A DNA stretch of 64,000 bases from NCBI GenBank assembly GCA_023416735.1, contig JAEZGX010000038.1, positions 184,610 to 248,609 on the forward strand. The letters are read 5' to 3'. The position numbers were made by a program, and so were the translations under genes. Under the pieces are notes generated by a model. The model did not search any database and was not told the DNA's origin. It saw only the letters and a list, made by a program, of their open reading frames with translations. The first letter of the stretch is position 1, and each line of letters begins with the position of its first letter. Shown one piece after another: positions 26,571 through 35,003 of the stretch. Source of the stretch: Verrucomicrobiota bacterium. GTDB taxonomy: Bacteria; Verrucomicrobiota; Verrucomicrobiia; Opitutales; Opitutaceae.

Positions 26571-28889
26571 ATGAACCCCACACTACCCGCAGCGACGCTT
26601 CGCCGTCGACTTGCCCTCTCCGGCCTTTGCGCCGCGATCATCACCCTGCCCGCGTTCGCCCAATCTGCGTCGTCAGCATCCCCCGCCGGATCGAACGACG
26701 AAATCGTCCAACTCTCGCCGTTCACCGTCTCCGGCGCCTCCGACGACCGTTACCGGGCCGGCGACGCCATCTCCGCCGTGCGCGTTCGCGCTTCGCTACT
26801 CGATACCCCAAGTTCCATCTCGGTCATCACGCGCGACATGATCGACGATCTCGCGCCCAATCGCGTCTTCGACGCCGCCCGCTACATCGCCGGCGTGCAA
26901 GAGGGCCGCGGCATCCAGTTCCAAGATCGTCTCATCATCCGCGGTTTCGAAACCCAGAACGGCGCCCGCACCGTCGACAACTTCCTCCAATCCGCCGACG
27001 CCGATAACATCGAGGAATCCATCATCGATCGCATCGAAGTCACCAAGGGCCCCAACTCCATCCTCTCGCCCGCCGGCGCTCCCGGCGGTTCACTCAACAT
27101 CATCACGAAGTCGCCGACGTTCCAAAAACACGCCTGGATCCGCGCCCAAGTCGGTCTCTTCGATTCGCAGAAAGCCACGCTCGACCTGGGCGGGCCTTTC
27201 TCGCCGGGCAGTTCGCTCGCCTATCGTCTCGTCGCCTCCGGCCAGGACACCGAACGTTACTGGAGTTCCGACGCCAAAATGCGCAGCTGGGCCGTCGCTC
27301 CGATGCTTTCCTGGCGCATCAACGACAAGTCGATGCTCACCGTGAAAGCGATCATCTCCGATCACTGGATCTTCCGCGAACCGCTCCTTATCCTCGACCC
27401 GAGCACCACCGCCACCAGCGGCGAACCCAAGCTCCTCCCCGGCATCGATCCCAGCGGCCTCAACGGCATCCAGCCGTGGAGCAACGTCGGCACCCACAGC
27501 GAAGATCTCTTCGCCGTCTACACCACCAGCCTCAACGAACACCTCGATCTCCGCATTGCCGGCAATCTCCGCAAATACCAGGAAGACTCCGACCAAAACT
27601 TCCTCTCCACCCCGGGCTTGAGCAGTCGCTACAACCCGATGACCGGCGAGCTCACCCAAGACTACACGTGGGCTCTCGCCACCGCCGGCATTCCTTACAA
27701 CGCCACCACCAATCCCTACGTCGCCACGTTCTCGCCTTGGATCGACCCGCTCAACATCCCGAATCGCGGCGACATCCAGGAAACCGAACGCGAAACCCAA
27801 AGCCTCCAAGCCGACCTCGCCGCCAACTATCAATTCGGCGCCATCAGCACACAGACCATCATCGGCGCTGCGTTCTCCTTCCAGGATGCGTTCAACAACA
27901 ACAAGAGCGCCAACCTCCCCGGCATCAACCTGCTCAACCACGTCATCGCCTACCCGAACTACCCGTCGAATTGGACGACGATCAACAAGAGCTCCTATAA
28001 CAATCAGCAGTTCTACATCAGCGAGCGGATCGGCCTGATCGACAACCGCCTCTTCCTCACCGGCGGCCTGCTCCACTACTACAGCCGCCTCCGGAATTGG
28101 AACGGCCTCACCAACGTCACCACCGGCAAACTCGACGACGCAAAAAACATGTGGAGCGCCGGCGCTCTCTTCAAAGTCACCGATCGCCTGTCCGTTTACT
28201 ACAGCCACTCGACCAACGGAAATCCCACCATCATCAACCAAACGCAGGCGCTCTGGCGCGACGGCGTCCAGGACGAGGTCGGCGTCAAAGCCGAGTTCTT
28301 CGACAAGCGTCTCTCGCTCGCCGCCTCCTACTTCGAGATCTCGCAGACCAACGTCACCGTCCCGAATCCCGCCTATCAAACCGATCCCACCCAGCCGCAA
28401 ACGCTCGTTTCGGATCTAAACAACAAGGGCTATGAGCTCGAACTGATGGGTCAGCTCACGCCCAACATGTCCATCGTCGCGACTTACTCCCACCTCAAGA
28501 TGCGCGACGCCCTCGGTCGCATGGTCCGCGCCGTCGCCGACCACAACGCCGCCGTCCTCCTCAACTACCGCTTCCTCGACGGTCCCGCCCAAAACCTCTC
28601 GCTCAGCTTCGGCGTCACTTACAGCGGCAAGCGCGCCGGCGACATCCCCGACGGCAACTTCACCCAACTCGGCGTCGTGAAACAGGTGAGCTTCTACCTC
28701 GAGCCGCAATACCTCACGACCCTCATCGCCAACTACCGCCTCAACCGGAATTGGTCCTTCCAAGCCAACGTCGACAACATCTTCGACGACGCCGACTACA
28801 TCTCCGTCGCCGGCGGCCGCATCACGGGCACCGGTCTCACCACCCAACCCGGCATCAACTTCCGCCTCACCACCCGCTACGACTTCTAA
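26571..28889 (+). CDS. TonB-dependent receptor, paralogue of the upstream gene
   Basis: A 772-residue outer-membrane receptor. It has a signal peptide (about 1-32, ending PAFAQS), then VQLSPFTVSG, which serves as TonB box and linker, the plug (about 60-190) and a barrel ending FRLTTRYDF. It lacks the STN domain of its neighbour, but from the DDRYRAGDAISAVRVRASLLD segment onward the two proteins are closely similar (for example RGIQFQDRLIIRGFE and ILSPAGAPGGSLNIITKSP), so they arose by tandem duplication. It may share the sigma factor control of the upstream signalling receptor. The ATG at 26571 is chosen because it begins the signal peptide; the open frame upstream runs through non-coding repeat DNA. 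A terminator follows. Confidence 0.94.
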   Translation: MNPTLPAATLRRRLALSGLCAAIITLPAFAQSASSASPAGSNDEIVQLSPFTVSGASDDRYRAGDAISAVRVRASLLDTPSSISVITRDMIDDLAPNRVFDAARYIAGVQEGRGIQFQDRLIIRGFETQNGARTVDNFLQSADADNIEESIIDRIEVTKGPNSILSPAGAPGGSLNIITKSPTFQKHAWIRAQVGLFDSQKATLDLGGPFSPGSSLAYRLVASGQDTERYWSSDAKMRSWAVAPMLSWRINDKSMLTVKAIISDHWIFREPLLILDPSTTATSGEPKLLPGIDPSGLNGIQPWSNVGTHSEDLFAVYTTSLNEHLDLRIAGNLRKYQEDSDQNFLSTPGLSSRYNPMTGELTQDYTWALATAGIPYNATTNPYVATFSPWIDPLNIPNRGDIQETERETQSLQADLAANYQFGAISTQTIIGAAFSFQDAFNNNKSANLPGINLLNHVIAYPNYPSNWTTINKSSYNNQQFYISERIGLIDNRLFLTGGLLHYYSRLRNWNGLTNVTTGKLDDAKNMWSAGALFKVTDRLSVYYSHSTNGNPTIINQTQALWRDGVQDEVGVKAEFFDKRLSLAASYFEISQTNVTVPNPAYQTDPTQPQTLVSDLNNKGYELELMGQLTPNMSIVATYSHLKMRDALGRMVRAVADHNAAVLLNYRFLDGPAQNLSLSFGVTYSGKRAGDIPDGNFTQLGVVKQVSFYLEPQYLTTLIANYRLNRNWSFQANVDNIFDDADYISVAGGRITGTGLTTQPGINFRLTTRYDF

Positions 28890-28915
28890 CCCATTGCTCG
28901 CGCTTCCTGCCCTTC

Positions 28916-28942
28916 AGCCCCGGCCCAAAGCCGGGGCTTTTC
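28916..28942. terminator. Rho-independent terminator after the second receptor gene
   Basis: AGCCCCGGC and GCCGGGGCT are separated by five bases and followed by TTTT. The site lies between the receptor gene and the convergent asnS gene, 27 bases after the receptor stop. Confidence 0.8.
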
Positions 28943-28979
28943 CATTCTCTCAACTCTCAACCCTCATCTCTCAACTCCC

Positions 28980-30368
28980 TCAAAACCCCGCATTCCCCGG
29001 CGTCCGGGCAAACGGGATCACGTCCCGAATATTCGGCACGCCCGTCACAAACATCAGCATCCGCTCGAACCCCAACCCGAACCCCGCATGCGGCACCGTC
29101 CCATACCGCCGCAAATCCAGATACCACCCATAATCCTCCGGCCGCAGCCCGTGCCGCCGCATATTGCCTTCGAGCACGTCCAATCGCTCTTCACGCTGAC
29201 TCCCGCCGACAATCTCCCCAATCCCCGGCACCAGCACATCCATCGCCGTCACCGTCTTCTCATCCTCATTCAACCGCATATAGAACGGCTTAATCTCCTT
29301 CGGATAATTGAGGACGGTTGTCGGACACTTGAACACTTCCTCCGTCAGATACCGCTCGTGCTCCGACTGTAGATTCGCGCCATACTCGATCGGATACTCG
29401 AACTGCTTCCCACTCTTCTTTAGCAGCTCCACCGCCTCCGTGTAACTCACCCGCTGAAACGGCCGCTCCAGCACGAAGTCCAGCCGCTTCAACAATTCCT
29501 TGTCCACGAACTTGCTGAACAATTCCAGATCCTCGGCGCAGTTCGTGCGCACGTCGCGAATCAGATATTTCACGAACTCCTCCGCCAGATCCATGTCGCC
29601 CGCGAGATCGCAGAACGCCACCTCCGGCTCGATCATCCAAAACTCGTTCGCATGTCGCGACGTATTCGAATTCTCAGCACGAAACGTCGGCCCAAACGTA
29701 TAAACCTTCCCCAGCGCACACGCGAACGCCTCCGCCTCCAGCTGCCCGCTCACGGTCAGATAGGTTTTCCGCGCAAAAAAATCCTTTGCGTCGTCCACCA
29801 ATCCATCCTCCCGCTTCGGCGGATTCCCCACGTCGAGCGTCGTCACGCGAAATAACTCCCCCGCCCCTTCGCAATCGCTGCCCGTGATGATCGGCGTGTG
29901 CACGTAAACGAAACCGCGCTCCTGGAAGAACCGGTGAATCGCAAACGCCAGTTTGCTCCGCGTCCGAAACACCGCGCCAAACAGATTCGACCGCGGACGC
30001 AAATGCGCGATCTCCCTTAAAAACTCCGGCGTGTGCCCTTTCTTCTGCAGCGGATACGTTGCATCCGCCGTTCCGATCACGTTCACCTCTTCCGCCGCAA
30101 CTTCCCACTTCTGCCCCGCGCCCTGCGACGCCACCAGCTTCCCCCGCACGCTCACCGACGCCCCCGTCGTCAGATGCTGCACCGCCGCGTAGTTCGCCAG
30201 CGTCGACGGCGCGATCACCTGCAGGTTCTTCAGGCACGATCCGTCGTTCAGCTCGATGAACGAAAACATCTTCGCATCGCGCCGCGTCCGCACCCAGCCC
30301 TGGACAAGAATTTCGTCCCGCGCCGCCTCGCTGTGCAACGCATCTTTCACCGATGTGGGTTTGAGCAT
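28980..30368 (-). CDS. asnS: Asparaginyl-tRNA synthetase
   Basis: A 462-residue class IIb synthetase that attaches asparagine to tRNA-Asn. The N-terminal OB fold for anticodon binding covers about 17-105 (ILVQGWVRTRRDAK, FIELNDGS). Motif 2 is FGPTFRAENSNTSRHANEF (about 228-246) and motif 3 is GFGLGFERMLMFVTG (about 435-449). IEPEVAFCDL after motif 2 is typical of AsnS rather than AspS. Length agrees with the family (430-470). It is a single gene on the minus strand, convergent with the receptor gene and 71 bases downstream of a small secreted protein gene of the same orientation. Confidence 0.96.
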   Translation of the reverse strand: MLKPTSVKDALHSEAARDEILVQGWVRTRRDAKMFSFIELNDGSCLKNLQVIAPSTLANYAAVQHLTTGASVSVRGKLVASQGAGQKWEVAAEEVNVIGTADATYPLQKKGHTPEFLREIAHLRPRSNLFGAVFRTRSKLAFAIHRFFQERGFVYVHTPIITGSDCEGAGELFRVTTLDVGNPPKREDGLVDDAKDFFARKTYLTVSGQLEAEAFACALGKVYTFGPTFRAENSNTSRHANEFWMIEPEVAFCDLAGDMDLAEEFVKYLIRDVRTNCAEDLELFSKFVDKELLKRLDFVLERPFQRVSYTEAVELLKKSGKQFEYPIEYGANLQSEHERYLTEEVFKCPTTVLNYPKEIKPFYMRLNEDEKTVTAMDVLVPGIGEIVGGSQREERLDVLEGNMRRHGLRPEDYGWYLDLRRYGTVPHAGFGLGFERMLMFVTGVPNIRDVIPFARTPGNAGF

Positions 30369-30439
30369 CCCGCCATCGAACGCGTCCGCCCTTCGCCCGC
30401 AAAAAGATTATGGCCGCTCTCAGCGGCTAGAATCCCGCT

Positions 30440-30796
30440 TCATAGCTTCCGCAACGCCACCACTTTCCCTTCGCACATCGCCTCCACCTCCGCCGGCGTC
30501 GCGAGCACGAGCTCGCTTACCCGTCCCTCCTTGAACCGCACCACCAGCGATCCGCGCAGGTCCGTCCCAGCCACGACTTGATGGTGATACACCCATCCGC
30601 CGTCCGGCGTCACTCGATCCGGCCGCCCGAGCTTCACCGCGACCTGAATCCGCATCGTCCCCGGCTCCACATACGCACCAACCGCTTGAACCGGAATCAA
30701 TGCGTCGCTTTCACCGCGGACCGCCAACGGCAGGGCCAAAATCATCAACGCGGTCGCGAACGACCGAACCGAAAGAAGATAGTAAATCGTTTTCAT
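30440..30796 (-). CDS. Small secreted protein of unknown function
   Basis: A 118-residue protein with a signal peptide (MKTIYYLLSVRSFATALMILALPLAVRGES, read in two parts, cleavage near residue 29). The mature part has VAVKLGRPDRVTPDGGWVYHHQVV (about 54-77), which loosely recalls the small SmpA/BamE-type fold, where a GxPdxv...WVY pattern recurs, but there is no lipobox and the match is weak. The protein is probably periplasmic. It is divergent from the lytS-like kinase gene, and three predicted LytTR boxes lie in the 206 bases between them, so it may be a target of that system. The ATG at 30796 is used because it starts the signal peptide. Confidence 0.65.
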   Translation of the reverse strand: MKTIYYLLSVRSFATALMILALPLAVRGESDALIPVQAVGAYVEPGTMRIQVAVKLGRPDRVTPDGGWVYHHQVVAGTDLRGSLVVRFKEGRVSELVLATPAEVEAMCEGKVVALRKL

Positions 30797-30887
30797 AATC
30801 GAGGTAGGTTGGAAGTGAAGGCCGCCGTCGCAGCGACCTCCCCGCACCTTGCGCCGCGGCATTCCTTCCCGCCAAAACTACCCAGCC

Positions 30888-30957
30888 AACGGCTCGCTCG
30901 GTGAGTCATCGGTGCCCCGCTCCAAGTCAACGGCTCGCCCGCCAAGTGAACGGCTCG
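30888..30957. promoter_or_regulatory. Three phased direct repeats, candidate LytTR binding sites
   Basis: AACGGCTCG occurs at 30888-30896, 30929-30937 and 30949-30957. The copies are 41 and 20 bases apart, close to four and two helical turns. The last two lie in longer identical words, CCAAGTSAACGGCTCG. The reverse complements read GCCGTTGGC, GCCGTTGAC and GCCGTTCAC, which fit the LytTR/AlgR core (C-C-GTT-N-A/G-C/T). They lie between the small secreted-protein gene and the lytS-like gene, 46-115 bases before the latter. Autoregulation by the LytTR protein encoded in this operon is the likely reading. Confidence 0.55.
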
Positions 30958-31002
30958 GAAAACCCATCGACGCTCCCGCGCCGCCCGCTACCGTCGCTCC
31001 AG

Positions 31003-32778
31003 ATGCGCGCATCGCTCCGGCGAACTCTTCTTCCGCTCCTGGCCTGGCTGTTCATCCTCGCCGCCGGCCTGCGCGCTTCCGAATCCAACCCGAATCCGCC
31101 CGCCGCCGAATCCACCCCGCGCTTCGTTTTCCGCTTCCAAACCGGTGACGACCTTCAATGGGCCGAAAAGGATTTCGACGACTCCGCCTGGCGCTCAATC
31201 AACCGCCTGCAGCTGCCCTCGCGCAGCGGCCCCTACTGGGTGCGCTGGCGCCTCCGTCTCCAGGATTCCGATACATCTCCCCTTCGCGACGGGCTGCTCC
31301 TTAAAATGGTCGCCAGCTACGATCTCTACTGGGACGGACATCTCATCGGCCGCAACGGCCGGCCCGCTGCCTCGCTCGCCGACGAAATTCCCGGCAATGT
31401 CGACGCGCTCTTCCAGATTCCGCCGGAACTTCTCGGTCCCGGGGAACACGTCGTAGCGCTCCGTCTCTCGAGCTTTCGCACCGGTTTCAGCAGCCGCACT
31501 TACGGTCTTTTCTTCCGCTGGGCCAACTTCCGTGAGCTGCTCGTCGAGCGCTCCCGCACCGCGATGCTTTCCGTCATGGCCGTCGGCGCCGCCGCCGTGA
31601 TCGCGATCGTCTTCGGCCTCATGTGGCTGCTCGCCGGCCGCCGTCTGCCGTTGTTCATTTTTTCGCTTCTCTTTCTGTTCGCCGCCGTGATGCAGGCGCT
31701 GCAGGCGTGGCGCTGGCTTTTCGACTATCCCTATCACTGGCATTATCCGCGTTCAGTCGCGACCGCCGCCTTCGTCACCGGCCTCGCCGCGCTATTGCCG
31801 ATCTTTGTGCTTCACCATTTTCGCGTCGGCCGCCCGCGTTGGGCCTACGCCATCATCGCGGTGGCGATGCTCGCGATCTGGCTGACCAACTCCTATTACA
31901 ACAGCATCGGCCTCCTCTCGTTCGCCGTCGGCTTCGTCGTCGCGCTTTCGTTGTCCATCCTTGCCATCGTCCGCCGCAAACGCGGCGCGGGCGCCGCCAC
32001 CGCCGGACTCGCCACCTCGCTCCTCGCCCTGCTCTTCGCTCCTTTCGAATTCCTCGACCACGCATTTTTTATCAGCGCCGGTCCCGCCGCCTTCGGCCTG
32101 CTCGTCGCGTTTGTTCTCCAGCTGCGCGACGAAAGAAAGGAAGCTCAGCAAGCGAGGCTCACCGCTGCCCGTCTCGAGATCGAACTCCTCAAGAAAAACA
32201 TCGAGCCCCACTTCGTCCTCAACACCCTCGCCGCCCTCGTCGAAATCATCGAGCAGCAGCCCAAAACCGCGATCACGCTCATCGAAGCTCTCGCCGACGA
32301 ATTTCGCCTGCTCAACCGCATCTCGAGCGAGAAACTCATCCCGCTCTCCCAGGAACTGGAGCTCTGCCAGGCTCATCTCCACGTCATGAGTCTGCGCAAG
32401 GGCGCCCATTGCTCGCTCACCACCGCCGCCGTCAATCCGCACGCGCAAATTCCCCCGGCGCTCTTTCTTACGCTCGTCGAAAACGGCCTCACCCATCTCC
32501 TTCCACGCGACGGCGCCATCCGCTTCCACCTCGCCGCGGCGCCTCACGGCAACTCCACCGTTTACACCCTGCGCGCCGACGGTCTCAGCCAATTGGATAC
32601 GCCCAACCCCTCGCCTACCGACGGCACCGGCCTCCGCTACATCAAAGCCCGGCTCGAAGAAAGTTTCACCGCCGCCTGGTCGCTCGCGAGCCACCCTTCG
32701 CCGTCCGGCTGGGAAACCGTCATCACCGTCCCAGCCATCTCCGTCGCTCCCGCCGCACCGTTGCCCCAGCCCGCATGA
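31003..32778 (+). CDS. LytS-like sensor histidine kinase (His_kinase family)
   Basis: A 591-residue membrane kinase. A signal peptide or first helix (about 5-25) is followed by an extracytoplasmic beta-rich domain (about 40-185, with WYWVRWRLRLQD-like and LYWDGHLIGRNGRPAAS segments), like the galactose-binding-type sensor domains of 7TM kinases. Six or seven membrane helices span about 195-380. The cytoplasmic part has the phosphoacceptor motif IEPHFVLNTLAALVEI with His at about 403, an N box in LVENGLTHL and a short glycine-rich region (GTGLRYIKARL). This is the LytS/YehU type. The last codons overlap the start of the LytTR regulator gene by four bases. The ATG at 31003 gives the expected hydrophobic N-terminus; the open frame upstream would run through the LytTR box repeats. 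Confidence 0.9.
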   Translation: MRASLRRTLLPLLAWLFILAAGLRASESNPNPPAAESTPRFVFRFQTGDDLQWAEKDFDDSAWRSINRLQLPSRSGPYWVRWRLRLQDSDTSPLRDGLLLKMVASYDLYWDGHLIGRNGRPAASLADEIPGNVDALFQIPPELLGPGEHVVALRLSSFRTGFSSRTYGLFFRWANFRELLVERSRTAMLSVMAVGAAAVIAIVFGLMWLLAGRRLPLFIFSLLFLFAAVMQALQAWRWLFDYPYHWHYPRSVATAAFVTGLAALLPIFVLHHFRVGRPRWAYAIIAVAMLAIWLTNSYYNSIGLLSFAVGFVVALSLSILAIVRRKRGAGAATAGLATSLLALLFAPFEFLDHAFFISAGPAAFGLLVAFVLQLRDERKEAQQARLTAARLEIELLKKNIEPHFVLNTLAALVEIIEQQPKTAITLIEALADEFRLLNRISSEKLIPLSQELELCQAHLHVMSLRKGAHCSLTTAAVNPHAQIPPALFLTLVENGLTHLLPRDGAIRFHLAAAPHGNSTVYTLRADGLSQLDTPNPSPTDGTGLRYIKARLEESFTAAWSLASHPSPSGWETVITVPAISVAPAAPLPQPA

Positions 32779-33473
32779 GGATCCTCATCGTCGAAGACGA
32801 ACCGTTGCTCGCCCAGCGTCTCGAGCGTTTCTGCCGCGAAATCATCGCCGACAAAATTGTCTCCATTCGCATCGCGTCGTTCTTCTCCGAAGCCAGCGCG
32901 CGCCTCGACGAATCGCCCATCGATCTGCTGCTGCTCGATCTCAATCTCCACGGTCGCGACGGCATGCAGCTCCTCGCCTCCTCCGTTGCCGGCTCGTTCC
33001 ACACGGTCATCGTCTCCGCCAACATCGACCAGGCCCTCCGCGCCTTCGAATACGGCGTTCTCGATTTCGTCCCGAAACCTTTCTCCCGCGAACGCCTCGC
33101 CGCCGCCTTGCAACGCGTCACCGAGCGCGACGCCCGCGCCGCGTCCGCCGCCAAATACCTCGCCGTCCGCAAACACGGCCGCGTCGAGCTCGTGCCCATT
33201 GATCGCATCCTCTACGTCGAAGGCGCCGGCGCCTACGCCGAACTCGTGCTCGATAACGGCCACCGCGAGCTGCACGACAAAACCCTCGAAAAACTTCACG
33301 CCGTCCTCCCGCCCGTTTTCGAACGCATCCACAAAAGCTACCTTGTCCGCTTCGACGCCGTAAAAACGCTGCACGCTCAGGAAGGCAGCCACTACGAAGC
33401 CGAACTCCACAACGGCCTCCGCCTCCCGGTCGGTCGCACGCGCTACAAGGAGCTCCGCGAGAAACTCGGCTAA
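32775..33473 (+). CDS. LytTR-family response regulator
   Basis: A 232-residue regulator paired with the LytS-like kinase (ATGA overlap). The receiver domain (1-118) starts MRILIVEDEPLLAQRLE, with the phosphoacceptor Asp at about 55 (LLLLDLNLHGRDG) and the conserved Lys in DFVPKPFSRERL. The LytTR DNA-binding domain (about 130-230) shows LAVRKHGRVELVPIDRILYVEG and FERIHKSYLVRFDAVKTLH, both typical. LytTR proteins bind paired direct repeats near the promoters they control, and three matching repeats stand ahead of the kinase gene. Known roles in this class include cell-envelope and extracellular polymer control, but nothing here fixes the output. Confidence 0.94.
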   Translation: MRILIVEDEPLLAQRLERFCREIIADKIVSIRIASFFSEASARLDESPIDLLLLDLNLHGRDGMQLLASSVAGSFHTVIVSANIDQALRAFEYGVLDFVPKPFSRERLAAALQRVTERDARAASAAKYLAVRKHGRVELVPIDRILYVEGAGAYAELVLDNGHRELHDKTLEKLHAVLPPVFERIHKSYLVRFDAVKTLHAQEGSHYEAELHNGLRLPVGRTRYKELREKLG

Positions 33474-33533
33474 ACGGCGCGTGCGTCTCCCTGCTTGCCT
33501 CGCTGCCCCCGGCTCCCGTTCACTCTTCGTCCA

Positions 33534-34136
33534 GTGAAACAAAGCATCGTCACCCTCGACATGGAGGGCGTCCTCACCCCCGAAATCTGGATCGCCGTCG
33601 CCGAACGCACCGGCATCCCCGAACTGCGCCGCACCACACGTGACGAACCCGACTACGACAAGCTGATGCGCTACCGCATCGAGATCCTCGATCGCCACGG
33701 CATCACCCTTTCCAAAATCCAGGAGGTCATCGGCACGCTCTCCCCGCTCCCCGGCGCCGTCGATTTCCTCAACGCCCTCCGCGGTCGCGTCCAGTTCATC
33801 ATCCTTTCCGACACGTTCGAACAATTCGCCCTTCCGCTCATCCGCCAACTCGGCTGGCCCACGCTTTTCTGCCACCGCCTCATCGTCGAAAACGACCGCA
33901 TCACCGGCTACCAACTCCGCCTCGCCGACCAGAAACGCCACGCCGTCGAAGCCTTCCAGCGCCTCAACTTCAATGTCATCGCCGCCGGCGACTCCTTCAA
34001 CGACACCGCGATGCTCTGCCAGGCCGACACCGGTATCCTGATCCACGCGCCGGAAAACGTCATCGCCCAGTTTCCGCAGCTCCCGTCCGTTCATTCCCAC
34101 GAGGAACTCATACAACTCATCACCGCCCGCCTTTAG
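33534..34136 (+). CDS. thrH: Phosphoserine phosphatase/homoserine phosphotransferase ThrH
   Basis: A 200-residue HAD-superfamily enzyme. In Pseudomonas ThrH dephosphorylates phosphoserine and can pass the phosphate to homoserine, tying serine and threonine synthesis together. The nucleophile motif is LDMEGVLTPEIW, with Asp9 in place and Glu11 where most HAD phosphatases have Asp; this variant is the hallmark of ThrH. Also visible are LSDTFEQFA (motif II), Lys in ADQKRHAVEAF and AAGDSFNDTAML (motif IV). The protein starts with GTG at 33534, giving VKQSIVTLDMEG; the frame upstream is open but lacks similarity. It stands alone between the LytTR gene and a terminator. Confidence 0.9.
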   Translation: MKQSIVTLDMEGVLTPEIWIAVAERTGIPELRRTTRDEPDYDKLMRYRIEILDRHGITLSKIQEVIGTLSPLPGAVDFLNALRGRVQFIILSDTFEQFALPLIRQLGWPTLFCHRLIVENDRITGYQLRLADQKRHAVEAFQRLNFNVIAAGDSFNDTAMLCQADTGILIHAPENVIAQFPQLPSVHSHEELIQLITARL

Positions 34137-34147
34137 GTGAAAGATCG

Positions 34148-34174
34148 AGCCCGCCATCCCGGCGGGCTTTTTTG
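34148..34174 (+). terminator. Rho-independent terminator after thrH
   Basis: AGCCCGCC and GGCGGGCT are separated by ATCCC and followed by TTTTTTG, 12 bases after the thrH stop. Confidence 0.85.
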
Positions 34175-34247
34175 TTGATCGCGGTGGCGCGCCATCTCCG
34201 CCTGAGCACTTGCCAACCCGCAGGACCCTCCCAACGTTGGCCGTCCT

Positions 34248-34907
34248 ATGCATTTCGACAACCTTCAGCCCGGACTCTCCGCCCCCGTTCCGCGTTTCGA
34301 CGACGATGATGACGACGACGAGAACGAAGACGAGGACACCCCGGCCAAGAAGGGCGCCGCCCCCGTCGGCCTCGTCATCCAGAAGAAATTCCTGGAGCAG
34401 CGAAAAATCTTCCTCTGGGGCGCCGTCACTGACGCCTCGGCCAAAGACCTCACCGAGAAACTGCTCTATCTCGAAGCCATCGGTCCGGGCAAAGACATCA
34501 CGTTCTACATCAATTCCCCCGGCGGCTCCGTCACGGCCGGTATGGCGGTTTACGACACGATGAAGCTCATCAGCTCGCCGATCACCGTCGTCGTCACCGG
34601 CATGGCCGCCTCGATGGGTTCAATCCTTCTCTCGGGCGCCCCCAAAGGTCGTCGCCTGCTTTACCCGCATGCGCGCGTCCTCATCCATCAACCGTTGATT
34701 TCCGGCCGCATGGTCGGCCCCGCGTCCGACATCAACATCCAGGCGAAAGAAATGGAGAAACTCCGCCAGGAGCTGAACCAAATCCTCGCCGAGGCCTCGG
34801 GCCAGCCGCTCGAACGCATCAATCAGGACACCGATCGCGATTTCTACCTCAACGCCCAGGAAGCGATCGCCTACGGTCTCGCCGACAAAATCGTCGAAAA
34901 AGTCTAA
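34248..34907 (+). CDS. clpP: ATP-dependent Clp protease proteolytic subunit with acidic N-terminal extension
   Basis: A 219-residue serine peptidase of the ClpP family, the likely partner of ClpC in this window. The catalytic triad is visible as Ser122 (GMAASMGS), His147 (RVLIHQPL) and Asp194 (NQDTDRDF), with INSPGGSV (88-95) forming the oxyanion loop. The first 45 residues are unusual: residues 18-30 are a run of Asp and Glu (FDDDDDDDENEDED), followed by a PAKKG linker. Normal ClpP has only a short propeptide here. The conserved core begins at about residue 40. No clpX follows, whereas clpP and clpX are often adjacent, and a terminator stands 27 bases after the stop. A perfect palindrome CCAACGTTGG lies eight bases before the ATG. 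Confidence 0.93.
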   Translation: MHFDNLQPGLSAPVPRFDDDDDDDENEDEDTPAKKGAAPVGLVIQKKFLEQRKIFLWGAVTDASAKDLTEKLLYLEAIGPGKDITFYINSPGGSVTAGMAVYDTMKLISSPITVVVTGMAASMGSILLSGAPKGRRLLYPHARVLIHQPLISGRMVGPASDINIQAKEMEKLRQELNQILAEASGQPLERINQDTDRDFYLNAQEAIAYGLADKIVEKV

Positions 34908-34934
34908 CCGGCCGCACCCAAGCGCCAGATCTTG

Positions 34935-34963
34935 AGGCGGGGTCTCTTGACCCCGCCTTTTTC
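34935..34963. terminator. Terminator between clpP and the convergent TIGR03790 gene
   Basis: GGCGGGGTC and GACCCCGCC are separated by TCTT and followed by TTTTTC. The site is 28 bases after the clpP stop and can also serve the gene ending at 35004. Confidence 0.88.
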
Positions 34964-35003
34964 GTGCGCGCGATCCGCTCGACCGCGCGCACCTCCTCGC
35001 CGC

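Noticed and set aside
30888..30957. The AACGGCTCG repeats as plasmid-type iterons
   Set aside because: There are only three copies with no replication initiator gene; the LytTR explanation fits the neighbouring gene.
31623..33473. A longer version of the LytTR regulator with about 380 extra N-terminal residues
   Set aside because: The extension reads the kinase gene in another frame and is Arg-rich; the regulator starts at 32775 with a standard receiver domain and an ATGA overlap.
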